Positions 46,961 to 55,534 of a DNA stretch of 64,000 bases are shown one piece after another. The translations under genes and the position numbers were made by a program. The stretch covers positions 80,269 to 144,268 of the forward strand of contig CASERQ010000003.1 of NCBI GenBank assembly GCA_949290395.1. The letters run 5' to 3'. Positions within the stretch are counted from its first letter, which is position 1, and each line of letters opens with the position of its first letter. The notes under the pieces were generated by a model that did not search any database, had not been told where the DNA came from, and saw only the letters and a list, made by a program, of their open reading frames with translations. Origin of the DNA: an uncultured bacterium. GTDB lineage: Bacteria > Bacillota_I > Bacilli_A > RFN20 > CAG-826.

Positions 46961-48499
46961 TTAAGCGATTAATTTATTAAGTGTGACTGATCCAACATCT
47001 GAAAATTCAAGAGTGATAGTACCATCATTTTGAGTTAAATCAAGTTCATCAGTGTACATATATTCAGCTTCAATTTTAGTTACAGAGTTAGAATCATCAA
47101 CATAAACACGATATTCAACAATGCTATCATAAGCATTATCTGCATATGGTCTTTCATCAACCAAAAAACAATCATTTAAAGAAGAGACGTATTCTGGTTT
47201 TGAAACGTAGCAATTTTCATCGGCATCAAATTCAAAGAATGTGCCACTAACATCAGCAATGATAGGTAAGATATCATTATATAAATGAACACCACAATAT
47301 GATAAAGGGAATCTTACAGTTTTATCTTCTAAATAGTAGCCATTTGTTTTGATTTCAAAAGCGCTTGTTTCAGCATTATATCCATATGGATAAAGGAATA
47401 AGTTAGTTTCGTCACTTGGAGCTAAATAGTAATCTTTTGTTTTATCAAGGTTAGCAGTTTCTCCAGGTACAACATCGTGAACATAAACTTCTTTTCCTGT
47501 GAAATAGAAATCTCTTGCTTCACTAGTTTTAATAGTTTCGCCAGTTGCTGGGTTTAAAGAATTATTAGCTTTAGTTGTTCTAAGTTTATATGATTGATCT
47601 TTAAATTTAGCAAAGGCACTAGAAAGAGCTTTAGAATCTTCAGTTTCTTCATAAGGAGTGATGTGAGTAATTGTTTCTTCTCCTAAATGAGAGAAATTAA
47701 AAGTAATTGAGTTTGTAATTAAATATGAGACATTTGCGTAAGAATCATATGAATAAATAGGGCTTAATTCAATGTTAAGAGATGTGAATACATCATTATC
47801 AACTCTAACATAAGCTTCACTTGGAAGAGCATAAGCCCCAGAGTTTAAAGAATAAAGAAGGTTATTTGAAATGATTGCAGCTTTTCCAACATCGAGATCA
47901 TATCTTGTATATGCAAGGAAATCTTCATCTAATGTAAAGTCACCATCAACAAATAAAGTTGCAAAGTTATAAAAACCATTATCACCAAAAGTTAATCCAT
48001 TAATGGAGTTAGAAATTGAGGAATCAAAATCTTTTTTGACTTTATTGCTATAATCAATGACTTCTTCGTAAGCGTAGCCACTTTCATCTTCAAAATAAGT
48101 GTAAGGACCTTCAGCAGGAAGAGTTAAAGTTTGGCCATCTTCAGTTTCAATTTCTCTATATGAATATTTATAGAAAGCATTTTCGGTTGTGCTATTAAAA
48201 GCAACGTTTGTGTAATAGGTATTTGTTTCAAGAGGATCACCTTTTACAACATACATTCCATTTTCATCAACGTTTAAATATGGACTGAAGTTATATCTTT
48301 TTTGAACGACAGTGCCTTCCATTGAAAAACCTTTTAAAAGGTTATCAACGTTAGTTTGAATAACCTCATCTTGGAATATTTCTTTTTCGGTGGTTTCTTG
48401 AGGTTTCTCACCATTTGGATCTTCTGTTGGATTATTTGAACAACCAACAAGAGCAAAAATTGAAAGAAGTGAAACAAATAATAATTTTTTATTTTTCAT
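46961..48499 (-). CDS. Surface lipoprotein with tandem IG-x-x domain
   Basis: AAGGAGG precedes the ATG at 48499. The 512-residue protein has lipobox LVGC (Cys20) and two tandem copies of the unnamed domain without Ig modules. Copy one closes with FSHLGEETITHITPY and is followed by AKFKDQSYKLRTT; copy two closes with LEFSDVGSVTLNKLIA at the C-terminus. It shares Y.YF.DE.GYAYE...DYSN with the gene upstream, and the two are clear paralogues. Function unknown; surface ligand binding is inferred from context. Confidence 0.85.
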   Translation of the reverse strand: MKNKKLLFVSLLSIFALVGCSNNPTEDPNGEKPQETTEKEIFQDEVIQTNVDNLLKGFSMEGTVVQKRYNFSPYLNVDENGMYVVKGDPLETNTYYTNVAFNSTTENAFYKYSYREIETEDGQTLTLPAEGPYTYFEDESGYAYEEVIDYSNKVKKDFDSSISNSINGLTFGDNGFYNFATLFVDGDFTLDEDFLAYTRYDLDVGKAAIISNNLLYSLNSGAYALPSEAYVRVDNDVFTSLNIELSPIYSYDSYANVSYLITNSITFNFSHLGEETITHITPYEETEDSKALSSAFAKFKDQSYKLRTTKANNSLNPATGETIKTSEARDFYFTGKEVYVHDVVPGETANLDKTKDYYLAPSDETNLFLYPYGYNAETSAFEIKTNGYYLEDKTVRFPLSYCGVHLYNDILPIIADVSGTFFEFDADENCYVSKPEYVSSLNDCFLVDERPYADNAYDSIVEYRVYVDDSNSVTKIEAEYMYTDELDLTQNDGTITLEFSDVGSVTLNKLIA

Positions 48500-48513
48500 T
48501 TTTCTTATCCTCC

Positions 48514-49998
48514 TTAATTAGCAAATTTGAGTTCAAATGCAGGTTTTGAATTTCCAACATCAGAAATAGTGATGTTAAATGTTCCAGAATAACCAACACG
48601 ATCTTCATAAGTTGTATCGATATGATCGATAGCATCTTTTGCTTCATTTAAATAAAGTTTGAAACTTGTTACATATCCATAATCAACTGGAGTAAATGAG
48701 TCAACGGTTGACATGAATAATTCTCTTGTAATGTAAGGTAAGTTATCATCAGTTGGAGAATAAGAACCATCTTCTTCGTTATAGATGAATGTATCGGCAT
48801 CGACTCCTTCAAGAGGGAGTAATAAGTCTTCATAAGCGAATACATTATTGATTGAGCTATAACCTGCTGCGTTTAAATTAAATTCACCAGTTGAAGCATT
48901 AACTTGGTAAATAGACATAACTTGAGATGAAGAATTTCTATATCTTAAGATATAGTCAGAAGCAGTAGGTTCTGCAGGAAGTGCTTGACCTTCTTCAAGA
49001 TTGTAAGATTGGCTATAAACACCGTTTTCTTTTCCCATGTGGTAGATAGAAAGACATGAATCATAGCCAACATATGCTCCATTAATATAAGGAGTAACTC
49101 TTCTTGTTAATGTGTAATTTTGTGCAGCGACCATATTGTCTAATGCTTTTTGAAGAGGAATATTTTCTTCTTTCTCTGGCATTGAGGCAATAAGTTCTTT
49201 TGCTTTACCTGCTCCAAGTTCACTAAACTCAAGGTCTAAGGTATAGTTTGTTCTAACAAATGCTTGGTGATATTTATCTTCAGCATTAGGTACAGTGTGA
49301 TATTCACGAGAATCATAATTTGAAGAAACAAAAGTTGCTTTTGTCAAATTGTCTTCTGTGAAATCAAAAAGTCTTGTATCAAAATCAATGTTAGCTTGAT
49401 AGCCATCAAGTTGTGAACAAAGACTTGTAACTAAGACATTAGTTTTTGCAGTTGATAAAACAAAACCATCTTTAGTTTGAATGAAGTCGTTTCTTTGTAA
49501 ATATTTAAATGGATTTAAAAGTCCATTAGTTGCATAAGGAATGAATCCACCATTTTCATCATAAGCATAATCAGTGACAACTTCGTTTGAATAATCTAAA
49601 TAATTCAAAGCAGCATAGCCATCTTTATTAAAAGAGTTTTCACCAAAATAATATCTTTGAACTCTTTCTCCATTAACATCAGTGATAGTGTAATACCTTC
49701 TATCAACACCTTCATAAGTCTCTGAATTTTCAAAATTAATTACAAAGTAGTACTCACTAGAAGAAGGAGAGACAGTGGTATCTGGTACTTGGAATGTCTT
49801 GTCAGTGAAGTAATTTTCATTAATTTTAAAAGTACCTGTTAATTTAAAACCATTTCTTAATTTTTTAATTACAGGTGAAATTGATATAGGATCGACTATT
49901 TCTGGGCTATCTGTAGGATCTTCTCCTGGATTTGAACATCCAGCAAGTATAAAAGTTAAGCCAAAAAGAGCGATCGATTTAGTTAATTTTTTTCTCAT
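48514..49998 (-). CDS. Surface lipoprotein with tandem IG-x-x domain
   Basis: AAAGGA precedes the ATG at 49998. The 494-residue protein has lipobox LAGC (Cys21) and two tandem copies of the unnamed domain. Copy one closes with LEFSELGAGKAKELI and copy two opens with MVAAQNYTLTRR and closes with ITISDVGNSKPAFEL at the end. It lies 14 bases before its paralogue at 46961-48499 in the same operon. A perfect hairpin lies between this gene and the one upstream. Confidence 0.85.
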   Translation of the reverse strand: MRKKLTKSIALFGLTFILAGCSNPGEDPTDSPEIVDPISISPVIKKLRNGFKLTGTFKINENYFTDKTFQVPDTTVSPSSSEYYFVINFENSETYEGVDRRYYTITDVNGERVQRYYFGENSFNKDGYAALNYLDYSNEVVTDYAYDENGGFIPYATNGLLNPFKYLQRNDFIQTKDGFVLSTAKTNVLVTSLCSQLDGYQANIDFDTRLFDFTEDNLTKATFVSSNYDSREYHTVPNAEDKYHQAFVRTNYTLDLEFSELGAGKAKELIASMPEKEENIPLQKALDNMVAAQNYTLTRRVTPYINGAYVGYDSCLSIYHMGKENGVYSQSYNLEEGQALPAEPTASDYILRYRNSSSQVMSIYQVNASTGEFNLNAAGYSSINNVFAYEDLLLPLEGVDADTFIYNEEDGSYSPTDDNLPYITRELFMSTVDSFTPVDYGYVTSFKLYLNEAKDAIDHIDTTYEDRVGYSGTFNITISDVGNSKPAFELKFAN

Positions 49999-50030
49999 AA
50001 TTTTATCCTTTCTTTATATATACTCTCAAA

Positions 50031-50059
50031 GCAAAACGAGAGAAATACTCTCGTTTTGC
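50031..50059 (-). terminator. Perfect intercistronic hairpin
   Basis: GCAAAACGAGAG pairs perfectly with CTCTCGTTTTGC around a 5-base loop. On the minus strand it lies between two lipoprotein genes and has only a weak T tail, so partial termination or transcript processing is plausible. Confidence 0.6.
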
Positions 50060-50075
50060 ATGGTTTTTAGTTTTT
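50052..50075. repeat. Recurrent intergenic TTTTGC element, copy
   Basis: CGTTTTGCATGGTTTTTAGT, one base different in the core from the 45177 copy. Part of it forms one arm of the intercistronic hairpin. Confidence 0.4.
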
Positions 50076-52028
50076 ATAGGTAATAATTACATCCTCATTA
50101 GGCATTGTTAATTTAAAGCCGCTGTTTCCTTCATTACCATAAGCTTCAAAAGGAAGTTGTGTATCATTTGCGTAAACTGTTCCTTCGGCAACGCCTGGAT
50201 ATATGTCAAGATAGAAGACTGTTCCTTCGACACCTCTATATTGATTAAGTCTTACTTGTTCAAAGGATTTTCCGTTAACTAACATAATATCGACTCCTGG
50301 GAATGAAGCTGTATCAATAGTGATTAAGTGAGCGTTAGATTCTAGATAATTTAAGCTTAGTTCGATATCTTCACCTGCAACTTGAATAGGATAAGCAACA
50401 ACGCCATTATAAACTTGTCTGTTTATCTCTTCACCATCTAAAGTAACTGTTTCAATAACGTAGTTATCTAAACTTGTAATAACCATATAAGCTGTAGACA
50501 TAGGAGCAACTTCAGTAACTGGAGTAGCAAATGTTGTGTCAGCGTAGAACTTAACATCTGGAGTGATATTTAAGTTAACTTTATAAGAAAGAGAAACTGT
50601 TTCTCCGCCAAGTATCCATTCAGTTGTTAATGTTGCACCACCTTGAGGGACAGTGAATGAATAAACGTTTCCATTGATGTAGCCCGTTCCTTCTTTGCCA
50701 TTAACATTAACTTTTGTTAAAACAGCAGTTGGATCTGGGTGAGTGAAAGTTGCAGTTACCTCTTCATTTCTGCCAGCAGTTTCAATTTCTTCACCATCAG
50801 CATTTTTAAATACACAAGTAACTCCGCTTCCTTGAGGATCATATTCAAGTTTAAGTTGAATAAGTTCGGTTTCAACAACAATCATGATGTTTTCAGTGCC
50901 AACTGTGAACTTAGCAACACCTCTTTCGTTTAAAGTAACAGGTTCACCATTAAGAGTAACACCTTTTAGTTTTGTCATATCTCTATATGGAGCAAGAATA
51001 GTGGCTTGTAAATATAATTCTTCGCCTTCTTTAAACCTTGTTCCGTTTTGATAGTACCCAACAAGAGGATTTACATCGCCATTTGCATCTAATGTTCTAC
51101 CAATATCAATTCTACTACCTTCGCCTTTAGTTTGGGTGTCGTATTGAACAAGAACACCAACAATACTTGGATCAATTTTGGTTTCAATCTCAATTGTTAC
51201 GTTATTTTCTGGCATAACAAATTCAAATGAAGAACCAGTAACTTCAATTTCTGTTCCATTTAAAGTAACTTTTGTAATTTCATAACCACTTGTAATAGCA
51301 AATGAGAATAAAACTTTTGTACCAGGAGCAATTGAATTTGGATCAAGTTCATCTCCTGTTTCGCTATTTAAAATTAAAAGATCACTTAAAGCTTCAGCTT
51401 CATAGAAATATTCAAGTTTAAATGTTTCTTCAGCAACAATTTTTAAGACAGAATCTTGAAGTGGCATTTGGAAGTAGTAGTAATCTTCATTCATCATTAC
51501 AGGTTTATCATTAAGAGTAACTGTCAAAGTTCCTTTGTGTTTGACTCTTAATAAGTAAGTAACGTTTGGTGCAAGTTCATAAACGCCATTTACTGCGGTA
51601 TATTCATGAGCTTCGGTATCCATAATACCAACAACATCAACATTGTCTTCATTAACAAGTGTTAACTTATAAGTTTCTTGTGGTTTATCTTCAAGGTCAA
51701 CTGTAATTGTGATATCACATTTTGGCATTAAAAAAGTATAAGTATTATTTGTGCCTTTTGTGATAACGACGCCATCAACATTAGAAGTAACTTCTTTTAC
51801 AATTTTGTCTTCAGGGACAGTAATTGTTAAAGTAATTGTTTCACCAGCCTCAGCTTCTTGTTTATCAGCTTTAATTGTTGCACCATCAGTTTCTCCAATA
51901 GTCACATTATATTTTGTTGCGACAGGCTCTTCTGGAGTTGGATCAGGACCAGGGACAGGTTCAGGAGTACATCCTACCAAAATAGAAAGTGCAATTAAAC
52001 CTGTAACTGCAAGCCATCTTTTTTTCAT
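50067..52028 (-). CDS. Lipoprotein of tandem Flg_new_2-type repeats
   Basis: AAGGAGG precedes the ATG at 52028. The 653-residue protein has lipobox LVGC (Cys20), a short Pro-rich linker and about eight repeats of 65-80 residues. These carry YTFLMPKCDITITV, FEFVMPENNVTIEI and FKLTMPNEDVIITY at their ends, the divergent InlB repeat (Flg_new_2) pattern also seen in the giant protein at 7662-11825. It heads the minus-strand operon and is likely an extended surface stalk. Confidence 0.87.
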   Translation of the reverse strand: MKKRWLAVTGLIALSILVGCTPEPVPGPDPTPEEPVATKYNVTIGETDGATIKADKQEAEAGETITLTITVPEDKIVKEVTSNVDGVVITKGTNNTYTFLMPKCDITITVDLEDKPQETYKLTLVNEDNVDVVGIMDTEAHEYTAVNGVYELAPNVTYLLRVKHKGTLTVTLNDKPVMMNEDYYYFQMPLQDSVLKIVAEETFKLEYFYEAEALSDLLILNSETGDELDPNSIAPGTKVLFSFAITSGYEITKVTLNGTEIEVTGSSFEFVMPENNVTIEIETKIDPSIVGVLVQYDTQTKGEGSRIDIGRTLDANGDVNPLVGYYQNGTRFKEGEELYLQATILAPYRDMTKLKGVTLNGEPVTLNERGVAKFTVGTENIMIVVETELIQLKLEYDPQGSGVTCVFKNADGEEIETAGRNEEVTATFTHPDPTAVLTKVNVNGKEGTGYINGNVYSFTVPQGGATLTTEWILGGETVSLSYKVNLNITPDVKFYADTTFATPVTEVAPMSTAYMVITSLDNYVIETVTLDGEEINRQVYNGVVAYPIQVAGEDIELSLNYLESNAHLITIDTASFPGVDIMLVNGKSFEQVRLNQYRGVEGTVFYLDIYPGVAEGTVYANDTQLPFEAYGNEGNSGFKLTMPNEDVIITYKN

Positions 52029-52363
52029 CTTTAAAACCTCCTTAGGTTTCTTTCGATACGAATAGAAACGCTTTTTGTATTTTAAACTTTTATCAATTAG
52101 ATACTTATTAAAAAAATAATTTTTTTAATAGAAAACTAATATTGTCTTAATAGCTGATGTGTTTTGACAGTATACTACGCTTAAAAAAAGAGCACTGTTT
52201 TATTTAAAATAGTTTAGATTTGCGGTGTTTTTGATTTTTTAACTTTGTTTTAACGTAAAAAAATTCTTGAAAATTATGTTTTTTGAAACTTTATTAGAGT
52301 TTTTAAAATGTGCTTTTGCACTGACGATTTATTCATTTTTTATACGAAAATTCACAAAAAAGT
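52029..52363. other. Divergent intergenic region, AT-rich
   Basis: This gap separates the minus-strand lipoprotein operon from the lysine-riboswitch operon. It contains a TTAAGA-type operator on the minus strand (52134-52150), a TTTTGACAGTATACT stretch and a small GTGC/GCAC hairpin near 52312. No gene is supported in it. Confidence 0.5.
52134..52150 (-). promoter_or_regulatory. TTAAGA-type operator, minus strand
   Basis: Read on the minus strand, TTAAGA (52150-52145) is followed after five bases by TTAGTT (52139-52134), an 11-bp period with a degenerate second half. It lies upstream of the minus-strand lipoprotein operon. TTGATA at the expected -10 offset is a poor match. Confidence 0.4.
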
Positions 52364-52391
52364 TTGACAAATTTTTCTAAAAAACTAATAT
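52364..52391 (+). promoter_or_regulatory. Promoter of lysine-riboswitch transcript
   Basis: TTGACA 52364-52369, a 16-bp spacer and TAATAT 52386-52391. Transcription would start just before the riboswitch. Confidence 0.65.
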
Positions 52392-52397
52392 ATAACA

Positions 52398-52568
52398 CGA
52401 AGATTGATAGAGGCGCAGTTGATAAGAGTAACCTTTAGAGAAGGCGTTCTATGAAAAAGGTGAAAGGTAAAACTGCCGAAACAATATTTAGGCATAAATA
52501 TTGGTTGGGCTATGGGATAAGATCCTAATAGACTCCTAGAATTTTCTAGAGGCGCTATCGGTGTGAAC
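52398..52568 (+). promoter_or_regulatory. Lysine riboswitch (L-box)
   Basis: The leader carries the conserved L-box order: GATAGAGGCGC at the 5' side, then AAGAGTA, GTGAAAGG, TGCCGAA, TTGGTTGGGC, GACTC, and GGCGCTATCGGTG closing stem P1. TTGATAG (52404-52410) pairs with CTATCGG (52555-52561) through two G-U pairs. This matches the recalled layout of the Bacillus lysC leader. A terminator follows at 52582, so lysine binding should shut off the downstream amino-acid transporter. Confidence 0.93.
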
Positions 52569-52581
52569 TTGAAATTAGGGG

Positions 52582-52611
52582 TTGCATCGAGCGATGCAAT
52601 CTTTTCTTTTT
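52582..52611 (+). terminator. Riboswitch-controlled terminator
   Basis: TTGCATC pairs with GATGCAA around GAGC, followed by TCTTTTCTTTTT. It ends eight to nine bases before the ribosome site of the transporter gene, as in transcription-terminating riboswitches. Confidence 0.9.
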
Positions 52612-52624
52612 AAGGGAGCACGAT

Positions 52625-54295
52625 ATGAAAAAAGTAATTATGAAAATATCGTATTTTCTAATTTTTCTTTTTGGATTTGTTGGACTAGTTTCTTGTGGCA
52701 ACCAAAATGAAAATATAGAAAACGCGTTAGTAATTGGGATGGAATGTGGCTATCAGCCTTTCAATTGGACTGTCCAAAAAGAGTCAGATTATACTCTTAA
52801 AATTGATGGAACTAATGAGTTTGCTGATGGATATGACATTCAAGTTGCAAAATATCTTTCTGAAGACTTAAATAGACCAGTAATTATTAAAAGATTAGTT
52901 TGGGATAATTTAGTTCCTTCTTTAAATGCTGGTGATATCAATATGATTTTAGCTGGCATGAGTCCAACTGAAGAAAGAATGAAAGAAATTGATTTTTCTG
53001 ATCCATATTTAACAAGTGAATTAGCTTTTTTAATTAATAAAAAGAATTTACCAGAAGGAAATTCAGAAACTAATCCTTCAAGTTATGAAGAATTACTGGA
53101 ACTATTTAAAGGCGAAAAACTTATTTGTCAAAGTGGAGTTGTAGGGGATGAATATATTGAAACTTATTTTACAAGTGTTGATAGTTCAATTATTCATAAT
53201 GATCCACTAAGAACTTATCCTTTAGCAGCAAACGATATTTCAAGTGGTTCATCTTTTGCTATGCCAGCTGAGCTGCCTGTTGTTGAAGCAATGGTAAACA
53301 TTGATCCAAATAATTTAGCAGTTTTATATGTTGAACAAGATTTTATTAGTGAAGAAGATAAGTCAGGTTTATCAGTTTCAATTGGTATTAAAAAAGGAAA
53401 CGATAATTTAAAAGAAGAACTAAACTCTTCTTTAGCTAAACTTTCTCAAGAAAGTAGAGCGACAATGATGGGTGAAGCCGCAAGAAGAAGTGCTGATAAT
53501 GCAACCTTAGGAACCGAAGAAAATAAAGTTTTATCTTTAATTGTTGATAATATTAATTTAATTGGTGCAGGTATCGTAGATACCTTAATTCTTGCTCTTT
53601 TTGGAACAGGAGTTGGTTTATTAATTGGTATTTTTATTGCTTATGGCAAAAATTTAAAAGTAAAAGATACTGATAAGTTATTTATAAAATGCTCAAAAAA
53701 CTTAGTTAGAGGCCTTGCTTCAATTTATTCAACAGTTTTAAGAGGTACGCCTATGATGGTTCAAGCTCTTATTTTTAAGTTCTTATGTCAAGGAATTGGA
53801 TTAAACTGGGGCGATATTATCTTTAGTGGACCAATCCAAGAATATTTTAATGGCTGGTTTATTGCTGGACTTATTGTCATTACCTTAAATACATCAGCTT
53901 ATATGGGTGAAATTGTAAGAAGCGGACTTAATGGTGTTGATAAAGGACAAATTGAAGGCGCTAGAAGCCTAGGTATGTCTTCTTCAAGGACTTCAATCTC
54001 TATTATTCTCCCCCAAGCTTTAAGAAACGCACTCCCTACAATTGGCAACGAACTTATTGTTAACATTAAAGATTCTTCAGTTTTAAATGTTATTGCAGTA
54101 ACTGAACTTTATTATCGAATGATGAATATAGCAACAACAACTTATGCTTTCCTTGAATCTTATTTAATTCTTGCTTTGATTTATTTAATCTTAACTTTAC
54201 TAGCTAGTGCTGTTTTGAAACTTATCGAAAAGAAACTAGATGGAGTTAAATTTTCTCTCAATCCTTTTAGATTTAAAAGAAAGGAAGTGTTTTAA
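52625..54295 (+). CDS. Amino-acid ABC transporter, binding protein-permease fusion (lysine)
   Basis: This 556-residue protein joins two parts of an importer, as in GlnP of lactic acid bacteria. The lipoprotein N-terminus (lipobox LVSC, Cys24) is followed by a family 3 solute-binding domain at about 30-285 ([32 protein letters not shown]). A permease domain follows at about 305-545, with [25 protein letters not shown] and the EAA loop [25 protein letters not shown] precedes ATG 52625. Control by a lysine riboswitch points to lysine as the substrate; arginine or other cationic amino acids remain possible. Its ATPase gene starts two bases after the stop. Confidence 0.92.
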   Translation: MKKVIMKISYFLIFLFGFVGLVSCGNQNENIENALVIGMECGYQPFNWTVQKESDYTLKIDGTNEFADGYDIQVAKYLSEDLNRPVIIKRLVWDNLVPSLNAGDINMILAGMSPTEERMKEIDFSDPYLTSELAFLINKKNLPEGNSETNPSSYEELLELFKGEKLICQSGVVGDEYIETYFTSVDSSIIHNDPLRTYPLAANDISSGSSFAMPAELPVVEAMVNIDPNNLAVLYVEQDFISEEDKSGLSVSIGIKKGNDNLKEELNSSLAKLSQESRATMMGEAARRSADNATLGTEENKVLSLIVDNINLIGAGIVDTLILALFGTGVGLLIGIFIAYGKNLKVKDTDKLFIKCSKNLVRGLASIYSTVLRGTPMMVQALIFKFLCQGIGLNWGDIIFSGPIQEYFNGWFIAGLIVITLNTSAYMGEIVRSGLNGVDKGQIEGARSLGMSSSRTSISIILPQALRNALPTIGNELIVNIKDSSVLNVIAVTELYYRMMNIATTTYAFLESYLILALIYLILTLLASAVLKLIEKKLDGVKFSLNPFRFKRKEVF

Positions 54296-54297
54296 AG

Positions 54298-55299
54298 ATG
54301 GAAACTTTATTAAAAATTGAAAATATAGCTAAATTTTTTGGAACAACAAAAGTTTTAAAAGACATCTCTTTAGAAGTTAATAAAGGTGATGTTATTTCTA
54401 TTATTGGACCTAGTGGAAGTGGTAAATCGACATTTTTAAGATGTTTAAATCTTTTAGAGGAACCAACAAGAGGTAAATTAACTTATCTAAATAAAACATA
54501 TTTTAATATTGTTAAATGCAAGGATGATTTTGTTGACTATGAAAGCTATCGTAAAGCAGTAGAAGAATATAAAGAAAAGTTAGTTGAAACTGAAGATAAT
54601 TACGCAATTTATAAAAATAAACTTATTGAAGAACCTAAAAACAAAGAATATAAAATAAAAGCTAAACTTGCTAAAAAAGAGTTTGATAAAGTTAGAAATA
54701 AACCAATTTTAAAGAAAGATTATTTTCATGAAATGTCTTACAAAGAAGCTATTAAAAATTGTCCATCTTTTTTGATAACTCAAAAAGAGATCAACGAAAT
54801 TAGAACTCACATTGGAATGGTCTTCCAATCATTCAATCTTTTTAATAACTATAATGTTTTAGATAATTGCATTTTAGCTCAAACCAAGGTTTTAAAAAGA
54901 AAATACGAAGAAGCAAAAGAAATTGCTATTCAAAATCTTACAAAAGTTAATATGCAAGATAGAATGAATTATAGGATTAGTGAGTTAAGTGGTGGACAAA
55001 AGCAAAGAGTAGCAATCGCTAGAACTTTATCTATGAATCCGTCTATTATTTTATTTGATGAACCAACAAGTGCTTTAGATCCAGAAATGGTGGAAGAAGT
55101 TTTAGAAGTTATGAAAGATCTCGCTAAACAAGGTATGACAATGATAGTTGTAACTCATGAAATGAATTTTGCTAAAAACGTGTCCAACAAAGTTGTCTTT
55201 ATGGAAAAAGGTTATATAGTTGAAAGTGGTGATCCAAAAGAAATTCTTGTGAATCCAAAAACTGAAAGATTAAGACAATTTTTAAAATTAGATAAATAA
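54298..55299 (+). CDS. Amino-acid ABC transporter ATPase with insert
   Basis: The 333-residue ATPase partners the fusion gene upstream. It has Walker [10 protein letters not shown] (about 37), Q-loop MVFQSFNLF (174), signature LSGGQKQR (230), Walker [15 protein letters not shown] and the H-loop VVTHEMNFA, all typical of the polar amino-acid family (GlnQ/HisP, about 240-250 residues). The extra length is a Lys/Glu-rich helical segment of about 85 residues between Walker A and the Q-loop. An insert at the same place occurs in the second ATPase domain of the Opp fusion. Ribosome site AAAGGAAG lies in the previous gene's end. Confidence 0.93.
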   Translation: METLLKIENIAKFFGTTKVLKDISLEVNKGDVISIIGPSGSGKSTFLRCLNLLEEPTRGKLTYLNKTYFNIVKCKDDFVDYESYRKAVEEYKEKLVETEDNYAIYKNKLIEEPKNKEYKIKAKLAKKEFDKVRNKPILKKDYFHEMSYKEAIKNCPSFLITQKEINEIRTHIGMVFQSFNLFNNYNVLDNCILAQTKVLKRKYEEAKEIAIQNLTKVNMQDRMNYRISELSGGQKQRVAIARTLSMNPSIILFDEPTSALDPEMVEEVLEVMKDLAKQGMTMIVVTHEMNFAKNVSNKVVFMEKGYIVESGDPKEILVNPKTERLRQFLKLDK

Positions 55300-55373
55300 T
55301 TTTTAAGAAAATTCTTTTTGTAGTTGTTGTATATAGTGAAAGGCAACTTTCATTAAAGGAGGTGATAACAATT

Positions 55374-55397
55374 ATGAAAAGTAATTATTTTCCTTAG
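55374..55397 (+). CDS. Seven-residue ORF with perfect ribosome site
   Basis: AAAGGAGGTGAT (55355-55366) is a full-length anti-16S match, better than that of any other gene in the window, placed eight bases before ATG 55374. The frame encodes only MKSNYFP and stops at TAG. A long hairpin follows immediately. It could be a leader peptide, a remnant of a deleted gene of the lysine transporter operon, or a regulatory mini-ORF. Nothing obvious lies downstream on the plus strand for it to control. Confidence 0.3.
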   Translation: MKSNYFP

Positions 55398-55399
55398 TC

Positions 55400-55452
55400 T
55401 AAATTTTGCTTAAATATTTTATCCTCCCTGAGATATTTAAGGCAAAAATTTA
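55400..55452 (+). other. Imperfect long hairpin with anti-SD loop
   Basis: TAAATTTTGCTTAAATAT pairs with ATATTTAAGGCAAAAATTTA with two bulges. The loop contains TCCTCC, of which CCTCC (55423-55427) is complementary to the GGAGG (55358-55362) of the ribosome site just upstream. It may stop transcription weakly from the lysine transporter operon, but there is no T run. Confidence 0.45.
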
Positions 55453-55463
55453 TGAAATATCTT

Positions 55464-55485
55464 AGTTTTGCAAGGTTTTTAAATT
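55464..55485. repeat. Recurrent intergenic TTTTGC element, copy
   Basis: AGTTTTGCAAGGTTTTTAAA, located downstream of the sirtuin gene (minus strand) and the lysine transporter operon. Core identical to the 45177 copy. Confidence 0.5.
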
Positions 55486-55534
55486 GCTTTACAACGAATT
55501 TATTGATTTATAGTTGTTTTTAAAATAAGAGAAA

